Source: Nageia nagi (taxonomy: Eukaryota; Pinophyta). From it: a DNA stretch of 64,000 nt. Under the pieces are notes generated by a model that was given only the letters and a program-made list of their open reading frames with translations, had not been told where the DNA came from and did no database searches. Each line of letters opens with the position of its first letter. The first letter of the stretch is position 1. This document shows, piece by piece, positions 35,531-48,899 of this stretch. Location: NCBI GenBank assembly GCA_050084985.1, contig JBITNC010000001.1:103726001-103790000 (forward strand), in the 5' to 3' direction. The translations under genes and the position numbers were made by a program.

Positions 35531-36690
35531 AGATGTAAGATATAATTTTCTTTTTGAATGTGAAGGAAAAGCATAGTTTCAAATATTTTCTTTATCTACC
35601 CTAATATTAAAAAAATCCTTAAGACTCTACTTTTTTCCTATTCTCTAAACAACTCTTTGAACCTCAGATGCTGGACTTTGTTGGTAAATTATAATACACT
35701 CTAATGAGCCAAAATATGATATACAAAATATAGCCAAGTCTTAGTTTTGCAACATAAATAGGAGAATTCGTGAAATATTTACTATAGATATAAAAATGCA
35801 TATTGTGTAATTACTTTATCACGAATACTTTTATATTTGGATAATAATATACACAATATAAGGAAATTGTAGTTCTATACAAAACTCTACACAATATAAA
35901 TTTGCTGGCAAAAATATTTAGTTTTCAACTTTAATGGTTTGAATTTTAATTTGTGCCATTCATTGGATAGGCATATTTTTAGATTGTTACCGCTACAATT
36001 TGTTTCCTATTATGTTGGGTGGGCTGGGCACCGATTTTATACTACTAGACGGTAGCCTACATAAACTATGGGTAGGTGTGCGTGGAGAGAAGGTAAGCAA
36101 GGTGAGGATACCAATTATAAATATTTATAGATTGCCAGTGGGGCAACATAACATGCTATGGCAGTCTTGGAGCTAGGAGGATGTGTACACAGAGGGCAAC
36201 GTGATGAGGGAGTAGAGGGCATTGTGATGAGGGAGGCTAATTGTCATATGCCTGAAATTGGTATTCAAAGACATTTCTATTTAAATCAGATTCTAGAAAA
36301 TGGATAGTTTGTAGACGGCATAACAATATAAAACATGCAATGCTCAAATTTCTTACGATAAACGAAATACACGCTACACTCTACGCTCTGTAGCGTTGGA
36401 TGTTGGCTGGTGAGAGAGCTATGCGCTGGTGCGTGGAGCGCAGAAGGAAGTTCTCTATTGTATCATATGTGGGCAGCTTTTATTCTCAGAGATCATGCAT
36501 AATGCAAACACAGTATCATGAACTATTGCAACGGATCATTTTCTAGGAATAGCTTAGTTTAATTTCCACATCATCTAGATTGGGATTGTACTAGGTTGGG
36601 GTGGAGGGTTGCACACACAAAACTCTCAAATATAAATTTTTCTTCCTCGCAGGTTTCAAAATTGTTCTTACAAATCTGATGGCAGATTTA
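35531..36690. other. Mixed interval with a GC-richer island
   Basis: AT-rich up to about 35990, then a GC-richer, less decayed stretch (36000-36500) with words such as GTGGGCTGGGCACC and GCGCTGGTGCGTGGAGCGC. A 23 bp duplication, AGAGGGCAACGTGATGAGGG, lies at 36191 and 36214. No coding frame of note and no family recognised. Confidence 0.35.
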
Positions 36691-36703
36691 TTTTTATTAG
36701 TAG

Positions 36704-36901
36704 TTGGGAGGGAGGGAAAGATCAAATAGAACCTCTCCACTTTTCTCTGTGCAAAAGTGCAAGATTTTTAAGTATTTTACACTTGTTTTTAACAGCAAGG
36801 AAAACATCTCACAATTCTCTCATGAACCTTTTCAAGGTAAGAGATATTTTACACTTCCTTCTGGAAGCAAGGAAAACCACTCCTCAAATTTGAAGCACTG
36901 A
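36704..36901 (+). repeat. Roughly 72 bp imperfect tandem repeat
   Basis: TATTTTACACTT followed by an AGCAAGGAAAAC block occurs at about 36772 and 36845. The open frame 36704-36901 therefore repeats a YFTL...SKEN pattern. The protein is not recognised and the frame is probably incidental. Confidence 0.5.
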
Positions 36902-36906
36902 CACCA
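36892..36906 (-). other. Copia-type primer-binding site beside an LTR end
   Basis: On the minus strand the sequence reads TGGTGTCAGTGCTTC, a near match to the TGGTATCAGAGC initiator-Met tRNA complement used by plant copia elements. It follows a U5-like end (CTCTTATCAATAATACAAAA then CTCCAATA), so an LTR should extend to the right from about 36910. No copia gag was found to the left, so the element is truncated. Confidence 0.45.
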
Positions 36907-36909
36907 TAT

Positions 36910-37367
36910 TGGAGATGAAAGCTATGAGTATTTTGTATTATTGATAAGAGAGTTTAAATACAAGTAGATGTGATCCCATACAATAGCAAAAGTAGATAAC
37001 AACCATGTGGAGACCTAACTATTTATTAAATATATATTAGAGTAGATGGTAATTTATATTATTATTTATGTACATACCTAATGACTAATGTTTTCTTTTC
37101 AAATAAAGGTATATTTTGATACTACCTATTGAGATTGAGATCTAGTTATGCATGAGCTCTTATCATTCATGTTCATACTTATATGCTAGACTATGATTTT
37201 TTCCTTATTATGTAATTATGGATCTAGGCTATGAGGACTAATATGGAGGAATCATGCTAGTTTAGAAATTAATGTCATCTTAGGCATTTATTCTATCCTT
37301 AGAGTTCAAAGTGGTATATAACATCTCATCCATTAATGGGTTCTACAACAGAAGATCCAACTTTGGT

Positions 37368-37415
<48 letters not shown>

Positions 37416-38200
37416 GGGTGGTAAGTATATACTCTTTGTTCTCTCTCTCTCTCTCTCATAGCTTATATGTTATAAATTTCATTTAATAATGTAGGCATTT
37501 CCATATCAATTTCATATTTACATTACTACTCTATTTATTGTTGTTGTTCTTTTCGTTATTATTATTCTATAAGATCAACACAATAAAAAACTATAAACAT
37601 ATGATCCCTATTTATGTAGATCTACATAATTACAAGTTAATCAATTCATCAATTTAGGGATAATTTAATTCATCTATAGATTCTAAGGAGCTAAACCTCC
37701 TTTGTACTGTATTGGATTGCTATTTAAACATCCCATGTGTTATAATAATAGGTCCTCCATATTATTCTTCATATGAATAACCAAAGTTATGTTCACATTG
37801 AAATCATCAAATGTATGCAAGAACTAAGTCCTTAGACCATAATAGATATTAGTTGCTACTAGTTGAGAAAGGTCAGGTTATGGTACATGGTAGCTCATCT
37901 AACTATGCAAGAAGATAGAAATTACACCTATTAACATTAGAATGAGTAATGGGATAGGGTGATATTAGTGGTAGTAAGGAGTTACAAGGTACATCGCATG
38001 AATTATCTAAATCCCACATAACAATTAATAGAATATTGAGATTAAAAGGATCTCCCACCTATTCACATGCCTCCTTTCATGACGTGATCATTAATTAGTT
38101 AAGCAATTATTTCTTTGGTTTTATGTTCATATGTCATTATTATATAGTATTATTCTTTTTTATTGATTCCTAATTCAAAAGTTTTGTTTGACTCCACATG
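36910..38200 (-). repeat. Probable LTR-containing interval with AT and CT microsatellites
   Basis: Starts at the LTR end next to the primer-binding site. It contains (AT)n at 37371-37411 and (CT)n at 37441-37457. The far LTR border is not visible and no protein motif was found. Confidence 0.35.
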
Positions 38201-39380
38201 GGGATCTGATGGAGCTACCCCTACATTTTTTATCATAAAGTATAAATAATATATATATATGTTAACAAAATAAATGAAGTAGTATTAGAATTGGAAAGAG
38301 GAAGATGTAAATACCCTGAAAGTCTAATTCAACTTGGAAAGTTTTATGTAAAGATAAGCTCATGAGTGAAATTTTATTTTTTATATTTTTCAAAATATTT
38401 TTTGGAGATATATGATTTGTATATGATCTCTGTAAATTGATAAGGTTATTTTTATTTTTTAGTATAATGGCCTTCATATTTATAATATTTTGCATATGCT
38501 AAATTTTATATTTTGAATATTATCTTAAGATGAGTTCACATCATTATGTTTGATCATTATTGTAGTGTGTGACTGTATAACATTAGACATATAATATCGA
38601 AGGGAAAATGATACTTGGTTATAGTTTTTGTTGTTGTTTGTTATGATGCATCAATTAATGTAGCTTAGCTTTTTTGAATTTAGATAATACTAAATCTGCT
38701 AAGCTATATGCATAAGTGTTATTGGATATTTTTAATAATAATATTATTTACTTCCATTAGAATGAAACTAGAATAATTTGCATAATGGTATTATCTTTCA
38801 TATAGTTTAATTAAGTTCAAATAACAAGAAAAGCATAATGATAATCAAATCATTAATTCAAAGGCATTAGTTTATATATAAGATCATATTAGGAATGATT
38901 TAGCAATTACAAAGATTTTGATTAAGGTATTGTTTACATTTGCATTAATATTGCTTATAAAATGGTATGTAAAGAAAACATGATAATATTGCCTACAAAA
39001 GGAAAGAATAAAGTACTTTATAACTTGAGGTATGTGGTAAGTCATAGTTGCAACATAATCATCATTATTTCCCATAACAAAACTAGAATTGATACTTAGC
39101 TCATTAATATTGGATCTAAAATGAGTTATGGTAACTTGGTCACATGCATATGCTTTAAGATGCAATGACTTATAAGTTGAATGTATGCACCATCATTCCA
39201 AATCAAGTTAATCTTACTTCCAAGATGAAAGAAATGAATTATAGAATCTAATGATGAGTTATATTATTATTAATGGGTTATGATATATTTGTAATAAGAA
39301 CATGAGATGATATGTTCAATAAATAAATAGTTTACAACTTGATCCCTATATACACTAAATTAAGAAAAAAATTATTTGAT
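38201..39380. other. Unassigned AT-rich interval upstream of a copia relic
   Basis: By position it should hold the gag and protease part of the copia element that follows, but no motif is preserved well enough to call. Minus-strand frames at 38262-38495 and 38884-39165 show no family match. Confidence 0.3.
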
Positions 39381-39389
39381 TTTATTTTT

Positions 39390-42250
39390 CTTCAATTCAA
39401 GCTATCTTTAATAAGCTATTATGGTTGTTTCAATCATATTTGTGAGGAGTAATTAACCATATATCTCTTGGTAATCCTAAGTATTTTATCATTGTCATTG
39501 ATGACTACAAAAAGAACAAATGGTTACATTTATGAAAGTGAAAGTGTAATTTAGGCCTTAGCAATTTTTTATAATTCAAACTAATGATAGAAAATAATAA
39601 CATAATAAAGATAGAATAATTTTAGTTATAGAATTAAGGTTATTATTATTCAAATGATTTTGTATAATGCTTCAAAGGTTATGAAATTATAAACCAAAAA
39701 AATTACATATAACTCTTAACAATATAGTTGGTGAAAGAATGAATTATCCTCTATAAGCTAAAGTATAATTTTTGTTGAAATGTAGTGGATACTAAAATAG
39801 ATTTTGATTAGAACCATTAATAAGGACTAGCTATCTAATCAATCAATCACTAGATACTAAACTACATGATATAATGTCTTACATATCATAGGAGGTAAGG
39901 AATATTTATGAGGTATGGATACAATGAAAATAGATATTAGTTATATATACCTAAAAGTAGAAAGATTATTTATTATTGTTATTTAATATTCAAGAAGAAC
40001 ACACCCATGAATATCCAAGTAAGATACATTTTAAAATTAGTAATAATGGAAGTAAATATATAAAATAATGAAGTGGTTGATTTAGAATATTAATCAATTG
40101 AAGAATACAAATATATTGATGAGGCAATATCGAAATCATCATAATAAAACAAGTATCTACAAAGATCAAATAGTCTAAGATGAATTCTTATTTGATTAGA
40201 AGACTTCAAAATATTCACATCCAATGAACCTTCTAGCCTAAGGAAGCCTATAACTTCTTGAAAATATGATTACTAGAAAAAGGAAATGGATAAAAAAATA
40301 GTTACATTCAGAAATAATGATAGAAGGAGTATATATAAATTATCTCCATTTAGCAGTAATAAAGTACAAATATGTTTTTTTGCAAAAAATTGAAATAAAT
40401 GGAAGCATGGAAAACTATAAGGCTAGAATATTAGCAAAGGATTGTACTCATGTTGAAGGCTTTGACTACATGGAGACTTTTGTTTCTATGGAAAAATCAA
40501 ATTCTAAAAAAAATATCCATAGTATTTGCACAACAATTATGGATAGGGAAATATATTATATAGACTTATGGATAACATTTTTTAATTATGATCTTAATAC
40601 GAATATTAAAATGAAGCAAACATATGGATTTACATTTTAATTTATCTAATTTTTATGTTGAGAAAATGATCCTTAATTAAGTTGTAAAGCAATATTTTAA
40701 AAGAATCTTTACAATTATTAAGTGTCTATCTATGCCATTTTAAGAGTTTATCATACCATTTACTTATTCTACATTAGATGATAAAATAACATTTTTTATG
40801 ATACTAGTATGGTGTAGTTATTATAATGTAGTACTTTTGATTTTAGTATTATTATCATGATTGTTATTTTACTATAATACAATTAGACTTTTCTATATTC
40901 ATTAATGTGTAAGGGTATTTTATTTTTTATTTTTTCTTTAAATATTTTTTTCTCCTTTGGGTGGTAAATCCATTTTTCATTTGGTAACTTTGATTTATGG
41001 TATGGAAAATAAAATTGATGAAAATGGAATGTCCAAAGCTTCCTTACTTGAAATCTCTTTTTATGGTTCTACATGCTCATTGTATTTATGGTGAATTATA
41101 TTTTCCTTCAACACTACTCTTTGACTGGTTTTTTATTTGATGATCCATAATTCTAGTAGTTAGTTTATTAATTGAAAAGGGCTATATATGGCCTAAAATA
41201 ATTTGAAAGATTTATGTAGTAAAATTTTAATTGTTTTCAATTATAATATGTATTTAAATATAGCACATAAAATCATTAATATATATGGCTAATGGTAGAT
41301 TCATATATAAATTTAATATTAATATCACATATATATGATATTGTTATACTACCAAATGAGAATAACATTATAATAGAGTTAAAGAAGATCTTCTCATATG
41401 ATTTTGATATTGAAGAATGTTTATCCCATTAACTTTATTTAAGGAATTAAGATTGTAAGAGATAATAAGACCAAGGTTCTATAGCTTTCTCAAACCAAAT
41501 ATATTGAATTAGTTTTGAAAGATCGCAATATGGATTGATGTAATATTGTTATTATATCTATCACCATTAACAATAAGATTATTATGAAATAATATGCTTA
41601 CCATAATGAAGTCTAGAATTCAATGAGGAAATTTCCTTATGTAGTGCTTTTTGAAAACATTGTTCTACTCATGGTATGCACTCAATTGCACTTAGGGCAT
41701 CAATGTGCACTTTTAGAATATTTGTGACTAATCTAGAAGAATTACATTACTATGCATTAAATATAGATGTGTTTAAGCTTTTCATTATACCTATTTCCAT
41801 TAATAAGAATAATAATATGTAGTAGTGTCCTAACAATGAGAAAGAAAATTGTTGAATAAAGAATGCATTATTTGAAAGCAATTAATTTTTTTTTCCTTAT
41901 CTAATGCAGAAGAAAAATTCAACTTAAAGTTTAAAGCATTTAATGATGTAAATAATTGTGCTATCTCTTAGCAAAGTAATCTAGCAATACAATTCAAGAT
42001 ATTGTTGGTACCAAAAGCTACAAAGGGACTCCATGGTTGGAAAAAGTCCTAGTTAGAATGGTAGGTTGTAAATCTATTAAAATTGCATTGTCATAATGGA
42101 AGTGTTATTGCCTTTTTACTAAGAATCCTATCATCTATCCTCACAAAGTTCAATATTTTTTAATGATGAATATGATTGATAATGATCAAGTAATAGTTGG
42201 TAAAACTAATATTAAAGGAAATGTTGTATATATCTATAAAAAATGTAAAT
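39390..42250 (+). pseudogene. Ty1/copia relic: integrase, reverse transcriptase, RNase H
   Basis: Plus-strand copia polyprotein in pieces. The integrase core shows a FIIVIDDYKK string (about 39486-39515, the family's DDYSR). The frame 40317-40640 reads as the start of reverse transcriptase: YKARILAKDCTHVEGFDYME and a following DLWITFFNYDL (family: YKARLVAKG..Q..G.DY..TF and LDVKTAFLNGDL). Later parts are unreadable apart from an RNase H tail near 42095-42200 that matches 18540-18720. Stops are frequent throughout. Confidence 0.65.
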
Positions 42251-42299
42251 TTTCCACTGAAAGGAATTAATCATAGAATTAGATTCATATCTAACACAC

Positions 42300-42640
42300 A
42301 TCCATACATCCAATTTAGGGTTTATGGGAATTTTGGTAGTGAATTTTAAATCTCCCTCAAGATAGCCTACATTAACTACAATATTCTATTTAGAAATAAC
42401 AAGTACACATATTCACATACCCAATTTAGGGTTTATGGGTATTTTTGTAGTTAAGTTCAATGATCCATCAAGATAGCTCACATGAACTAAAACATTTGAT
42501 TTCAAAGCACCAAGTAAACACATACACACATCTAATTCAAGGTTTTTGGATCCTTTTAGAAAATCTATTTTATGTGTATCAATCTTGCAATCATTATAGA
42601 CAATCAAATTATCTTTTGGATCATGTATCTTGTTAGATAA
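42300..42640. repeat. 111 bp tandem repeat, about 2.5 copies
   Basis: CAATTTAGGGTTTATGGG occurs at 42311 and 42422, and a decayed third copy TAATTCAAGGTTTTTGG near 42533. Between them, CATCAAGATAGC(C/T)(C/T)ACAT and CAAGTA(A/C)ACA blocks repeat in step. The minus frame 42413-42607 lies within the array and is not a gene. Confidence 0.75.
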
Positions 42641-43507
42641 TTCTTAGGCCTTACATATTCTTTACAATTTACATATATGTTTATGGTCCTTTTTTAATAA
42701 AATTATTTTGTACGTATTAGATAATAATTGTAGTGTTAACCATGAAACTATTATGATACATATTAGGCAATGAAGGAACTTGCAACATGTTCCAAAACAT
42801 GACATCCACTTGGTAACAACATATTTTTGTATGTGTTGCTAAGTATTACGAGTATATTTTTCCATACTTATATCAAAGTTTTATGTTATCCTTATTGTAG
42901 CCATTAGTTCCATATCCTCTAATCATTGAAGCATATAAGAATTTTCAATCAAAGAAGATACCTAATGGGGAGACACCAATTTATGCAAGACTAGATTGCA
43001 AGAATTTTTTATAATAATCCATATGTAGGATTATTCAAAGTGGGTATGTTCTCTAGGAGAACATACCTATTTTGACTCACCTAATGGTTGGTTATTGTTA
43101 GAAATTATTGTAAACATCATTCTATATGAGCATTAAAAAAATTGTGATATATAAAGTGTTGGATGCCTTTTAGGAATTTATTTAACTTTTATATATGTGT
43201 ATTTATTTACTTTTTTACTTTTGTATTTCTTACCTCTTCTAAGGTATATATCATGTCCTTCACCTCTTAAGCTTCTTTGGCATAATTTTTTTATTTCAAT
43301 CCTATTTCATTTCTTCTTTCAAGAATGATCATGAATTACATAATTGTGCTCTATAATACTACTACAACATGTCATAATTTATCCTCTACAATATTGCTCA
43401 AATGATTAAGATTTAAATATTATCTACATTTGTTCTTTGGGATAAGTATCACAAGCCAAGTATTTCTAACACTTAGAAAATTTATGATTTCAATAATTTC
43501 TTAAATG
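42641..43507. other. Interval between copia relics, with a perfect short palindrome
   Basis: AT-rich, possibly LTR sequence. It contains a perfect inverted repeat with 11 bp arms and a 3 bp centre at 43043-43067 (GGTATGTTCTC..GAGAACATACC). No gene is seen. Confidence 0.4.
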
Positions 43508-46500
43508 TTAAGTTTCCTTCTTCAAACCAAGACTAAAATAATGTCTGCATGTATATTTTCTATCGTATAAGTTACTCCTCCAATTAAATTCACTATAGAC
43601 AAAACTTTTTACCTCATCATGCTTGTAGTAGTGTATGACAAATTTTGATGTTCCTTTGACATATGTCAAGATCCTATTAGTTGTCTTCATGTATTCTTTA
43701 GTAGGATAACTCATGTATAAAGACATAAGTGAGATAGTATGAACAATACTTGATGTAGTGTTGGTGAGAAATATAAACCTCCCAACTATGCTTCTAAACA
43801 AGATTACATCAACCTTGGTTATTTGATAATCTCTACATAATATCTTACCATGAGCTATTGGAGTGGGAAGTGGTTCTTATTCATCCATACCATACTTCTT
43901 TAACATGTCATGAGCATATTTCAATTAACAAATGAAAATCTTACCTTTTCTTTGAGTTAACTCCATGCCAAGAAAATAATGCATCAATACAAGATCTTTC
44001 ATCTCAAATTCTTACATCATAGAGGCCTTAAAATCATCATTCAATTGTGCAAATCTACCCATATAGATTAGATCATCAATATACAAGCATACAAGTAGGA
44101 CATTTTGATATTTTTTCATGATGTAGAGAGTGGGCTCACTCTTGCTCCCTATGAAATCATATTGATGGAAGTGACCATCAATCCTTGTATACCAAGCTCT
44201 TAGAGCTTACTTGAGGCCATGGGTGAAAGCAAGAAATTGGATCCACTTAAAGGGGAAGTGGGGAAAATTGGCAAAGTTAAAATTCAATATGGTTTAGGAT
44301 CCCAATAAATATCAAGATCTCAATATTTAAAGCTAAAATATGTACAAATATTGGGATCTTGATATTTGAATCTATGATTTTACCTTGGATTTAGGATCTA
44401 AAAAGGCTTGGTGAGGCAACTCTTAGCCTTGGACCTTCAACTATATGTTCATGGTAATTTTAATGAAAAAACTCAAATTCAGGCATACATTTGATGGAGT
44501 TTTTGGTAGAATTGTTTCATGAAATTAAAACTCATAATAGATTAAAGAGTGTAGATTTCAAATATGTAATTTTTTACAATTGGATAAGATCTTATATTTT
44601 TTAATTATTTTTTAAGAAAATTGGTCCATATACTTGAAATATGAGGGTATCATATTTTCTTAATAAGTATTTTGTTTGGATAGAGTTATGAAAAAAAATT
44701 ATATAGGGATAAGTTTCACATAATTCTCTATAATAATTAAAAAAAAAATTGAAAAAAGATTAAGTTTAGGTGAAATTATGGTGGATAGACATGAGCACTT
44801 TTCAAAACCACAAACATGCCCAGTACAAAATTAATAAAAAAAATATTGATTCAAAAATTATGGAAAAATATTTAGGACAAGATCCAGTGTGTTAAGTTTC
44901 TTTTCCTAAAAGGATTTTAAAAAACACTTTGATTTTAGTCAAATTATAGTGGATGGACACATGCATGGGATGGTCAATAAATGGTGCCTTTTGAAAATTA
45001 GTTTTTTTTCACCCCATAAAATTTTAAATTTCATGATTTGGTTATTGGAACAAATTATATATTTGAAAACTAGACTCTGAGCACTACATTTTCAACCTAG
45101 TACCTTTTTCATGATTCCATGTTTAAGTGCTTCAAATGTTGAGATCAATCATACTCAAATTTGAAAACCAAGGAAAACACTTCCACTTTTTGGCCTTAAA
45201 GTGGTTCCAACTTCTTGTACCCACCCCTATACAAGTCTTTAATTTATACAAAATATTTTTACTCCCTTCTGCCTCAAATCCTTGAGCTTTTTTCACATAT
45301 ACATATTCATCCAAATAACCATTAAGGAATGGACTTTTGACATCCATATGATTCACTAGCCAACCTTTGTGGGTAGCCAACCTTTGTGGGTAGCCAAAAA
45401 AAGAACCAATCAAATTATATCCTATCTTAATACTATAGTAAATGTCTCTTCATAATCAACATTATAGTGTAGGAAGAAACCCTTTGCTACAAGCCTTATC
45501 ATGTGTCTCTCAATGCTTCCATCAACATTGTATTTGGTCTTATAGATTCATTTGGACCAACATAGTTCTTGCCTTTAAGAAGCTCCATAAGCTTCCAAGT
45601 ATAATTCTTGTTAAAGTAAGAAATCTTTTCCTCCATAGTCTTGAACCAAAAATCATTAATGCAAGCTTGATCATAGTTAGATGGTTCAATTTTTATACTA
45701 TTTCACAAAGCATAGTTAACTACATCACCTTTGGGTTCATGATTATCCTCATCACTATACATACTCAAATTTTCAAACCTTTTTAAACTTGATCAAGTTC
45801 ACTTTCTTGGATCCTTGTGAATTTTCTTGAGAAATTATGATCCAACATTTGGTTGGATGGATGTGCTTGAAGTGTTCTCTTATCTTTCTTTTCTTATTAT
45901 ACCTTGGAAAGTAAAGACTTTTCTTTACAGGTATGATCCAAAGGTTGCACTTTAGAGGAGCTATCTTCATTGTATTTATAATCATCAATGCATTTTTTAT
46001 GGTCCCATTCTCCTTGTACATCGAAAATTACATCTCTAGATACATCAACTTTATAGACTTTTGGATTATGCAATCTATATGCCTTGGTTTTCTCACAATA
46101 ACCAAGAAAAATACATGCTTGACTCTTAGGATCTAACTTTCTCCTATTTTCTTCAATAATGTGAGCATAAGCAAGATAACCAAAAAATATAAAATGCTTA
46201 ACATTAGTTTTTTCTCATACCATTCCTCATATGGTGTGATGTCATACAAGCTTGAAGTTGGACTTCTATTTAACATGTATACTATTATCCTTACTACATC
46301 AACCCAATATATACTACTTAATTTTTTTCTCTATAATATGCTCCTTATCATCTCCACTATGGTTCTATTATTCCTCTTTAATACACCATTTTATTATTGA
46401 GTATAGGTAGTTTTGAGTTTCCTCTTTATTCCATAACCTTGAAAAACTTGAGGAATTCATTGGAGAAAAATTCTACTTCTCTATCAATCCTTAAACACTT

Positions 46501-48257
46501 CACAACAAATTCACTTTGCTTTTCCACATGAGTTTTAAAATATTTAAAATAGTCAAAAGTTTGATCCTTGGAAGCTAGCAAATAAATCCAACACATCCTT
46601 GTGCAATCATCTATGAAACTAACAAAGTATAAGTTCTTACCAATACTTTATGTATGCATGGAGCCAAAAATATAGAAATGCACCAATTGGAGGGGATATG
46701 AAGATATCCAAGCATAACCTTTTGGAAACTTCATCTGTGAGTGCTTTCCCAAAGCACATGCTTCACACATTATCTTCACTTCTTCAATATTAGGTAGCCC
46801 ATGGACCATTTTTTTAAGATGTTAACAATTTTAAAATTGGTTAGCTTAGATGACCATGCTTCATATGCCAAAGATAACTCTCGTTCTCCACAACACAATT
46901 TCCTAGTTGGGCATAATCTCCCTCAAATTTAAGTGAAAATAATCTATTCTTGATAATTAGGAATATAGTTACTAGCCTATGATCATTTTTCTTATCATAT
47001 ATTACACATTTTCCATTAAAAAAAACAAGTTTATAGTTCTTCTCCATAATTTATCCCACAATTAGTAAATTATATTTGAAATTGGGAGTATAGTAGATGC
47101 TATTTACCTTTTTGGTGCCTTGTTTGGTGTTGACCTCCATGGTTCCCATACCTTCTGTGATCAATGTATTTTTATCTCCAATATTTATCTTGTATTTGAA
47201 GTTATCCATCGAAGAAAGCAACTCTTCTTTTCCAATCATGTGATTAGAAGCACCATTATCTAGAATCCATGTTTTATTGAGATTATAATTTATTTACCAT
47301 AAGATAAAAATAAATTATAGGTATCATAATTGTAGGTCTCATCCTCTTCTCCATAACAAACTACACTTGCTCCTTCTTGGGTGACCTTAGCTCTACATAG
47401 CCACTCATAGTACCCAAATTTATTACAATAGTAACATTGTTTATTTTGCTTATCTCCCCCTCCATTCAAACCACCTATACCTCTTCCATGGGTAGCTCCT
47501 CTCCTTCCACTTCCTCTTCCTCTTGAATATTGACTCTCCCTTATGCATAGGAAGCTTTAGCCTCCTTTCTTACAAAATCGTTCTCATCATCCATTACAAT
47601 TAATCATTGTGTACAATCTTAATGCCTCTTCATGGGACATCAAGGATCCTATGAGATGATCATAAGTAAGAGTAAATAGATCTTTGGACTCTTTAATTAT
47701 GATTTCTATATGGTTTTACTTTATAATATGTATTATCAATACTTTATAATATGTATTATCAATACTTTATTCCCTATATTGACATTCAAAACCTCCTCTC
47801 CAAGGATCTTCACCTTGTACACACATGCTTTGATTATCCCATAATAATCTCCTAGCATTTCCTTGGCTTTCATCTTGAGATTTTCAAAATCTCTTTTTAG
47901 GGTCTACAACCTCACTTTCTTTGCTTGGGTTATACCTTGATAGCTCTCCTTGAGTGCTTTCCATGCATCTTGGGCTAAAGTGCATTAGGCAATCCTAGGG
48001 AGGATGCTTTTAACCAAGGCAATTTGTAAATGATAGAGTTCAAAGGAGTTTCTCTTTTGAGCTTACTTATTAGCAATTCTATCATTAACCTGAAGAGTGC
48101 TCCAACTAGCTAGATCATTGTATTCTTGTTTAACTACATCCCATGGCCCCTTTCCTATGAGTAATGTCTTCATATTGATATACCAATCATTATAATCCTC
48201 TCCATGGAAGTATAGAATTAGTACAATATTGTTGTTTATAACCATATTGCTCAACAT
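43508..48257 (-). pseudogene. Ty1/copia relic, gag to RNase H, interrupted by a TIR element
   Basis: Nearly complete but dead copia coding region. In transcription order: gag near 48257-48063 (ILYFHGEDYNDWYINMKTLL), a zinc knuckle CYYCNKFGYYEWLC near 47400-47450 whose His reads Tyr, the protease-side segment 47239-47051 (MIGKEELLSS and YYTPNFKYNLL), the GAG-pre-integrase segment 47047-46841 (SYLWHMKHGHLS), a decayed integrase (46700-45450), reverse transcriptase 45413-45229 (MDVKSPFLNGYLDEYVYVKK) continuing at 44220-43900 (GLK.ALRAWYTRIDGHF), and RNase H 43801-43508 (YPTKEYMKTTNRILTYVKGT). The 1008 bp insertion at 44221-45228 cuts the reverse transcriptase exactly between Leu-Tyr and Gly-Leu-Lys codons. 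Frameshifts and stops occur throughout. Confidence 0.85.
44221..45228. mobile_element. Non-autonomous TIR DNA transposon, copy 2 (1008 bp)
   Basis: Inserted in the copia reverse transcriptase. The left end is GGGTGAAAGCAAGAAATTGG and the right end, on the other strand, is AGGGGTGGGTACAAGAAGTT; both continue into CCACTT(A/T)AAGG, giving imperfect terminal inverted repeats of about 40 bp. The flanks are GGCCAT and ATACAAG. The family pattern (..LYGLK..) reads across GGCCATACAAG on this strand, so the duplicated target is AT, or a 3 bp duplication with one change. Copy 1 is at 8511-9528. No transposase frame is present. Confidence 0.85.
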
Positions 48258-48347
48258 ATAAAAAATAATGGATCACAAACTATTGAAAGAATAAAATAAA
48301 TTCTTGTAATTGCACATACTAACTCTAACCCATTAGATCTTCCTAAA

Positions 48348-48359
48348 GTTTTGATACCA
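48348..48359 (-). other. Primer-binding site of the minus-strand copia element
   Basis: The minus strand reads TGGTATCAAAAC, close to the TGGTATCAGAGC complement of initiator-Met tRNA. It lies about 90 bp upstream of the gag relic, with a plausible LTR end (..CTTCTCA) two to three bases further right. Confidence 0.75.
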
Positions 48360-48362
48360 CAA

Positions 48363-48640
48363 TGAGAAGTATTCTACTTTCATTGATTTGAAAAATGAAA
48401 TAACTACATATATAGGTTTTGAAAAAACCTAAGAATCAACTATGCTAACTATAAAGTCAATTTGCATGATCATAACTTGTTACAATCCAATCCAAAAGTA
48501 AAATAATAAATGCTAAATATACCCTATCATACTAGGAGACAACTAGGTAAAATATCTTTCCAAAATAGTAACATCTAGTCTAAAATCAAAGATAAAAAAT
48601 GCACTTTAGTGTATGCCAAAATTAGCCTAATAAGATTTGT
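48363..48640 (-). repeat. Probable 5' LTR (inner part) of the minus-strand copia element
   Basis: Begins next to the primer-binding site and contains poly-A/T-rich U5/R-like sequence. The outer LTR border and a partner LTR were not found, so only the inner portion is claimed. Confidence 0.4.
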
Positions 48641-48870
48641 TTATAGGTACATTGTGCTTGGTACAAAGGAGCTAGGCATACTATTCCTAGTGCTAGGTGC
48701 ATTATACCTAGTTACTGGGATAGACTATGCTTGGTGATTGTGTCACATTGCATTTGGTGATTAAGGTGAACTATGCATGGTGTTAGGCACACTATGATTG
48801 GGGAATAAGCTTTTAGGCTCATTGTATCTAGCAAACAAGTTTTTAGGTGTACTATGCCTATGAATAGATA
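48640..48870. repeat. Short degenerate repeats (GGCAYACTATGCCTAG family)
   Basis: The motif, with variants such as GGTGCATTATACCTAG, GACTATGCTTGGTG, GAACTATGCATGGTG and GGCACACTATGATTGG, recurs about every 25-40 bp. Related motifs in similar style recur at about 58500-58680. Confidence 0.5.
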
Positions 48871-48899
48871 GCTAGAAATCTCAGGAAACTTAATCCTAG

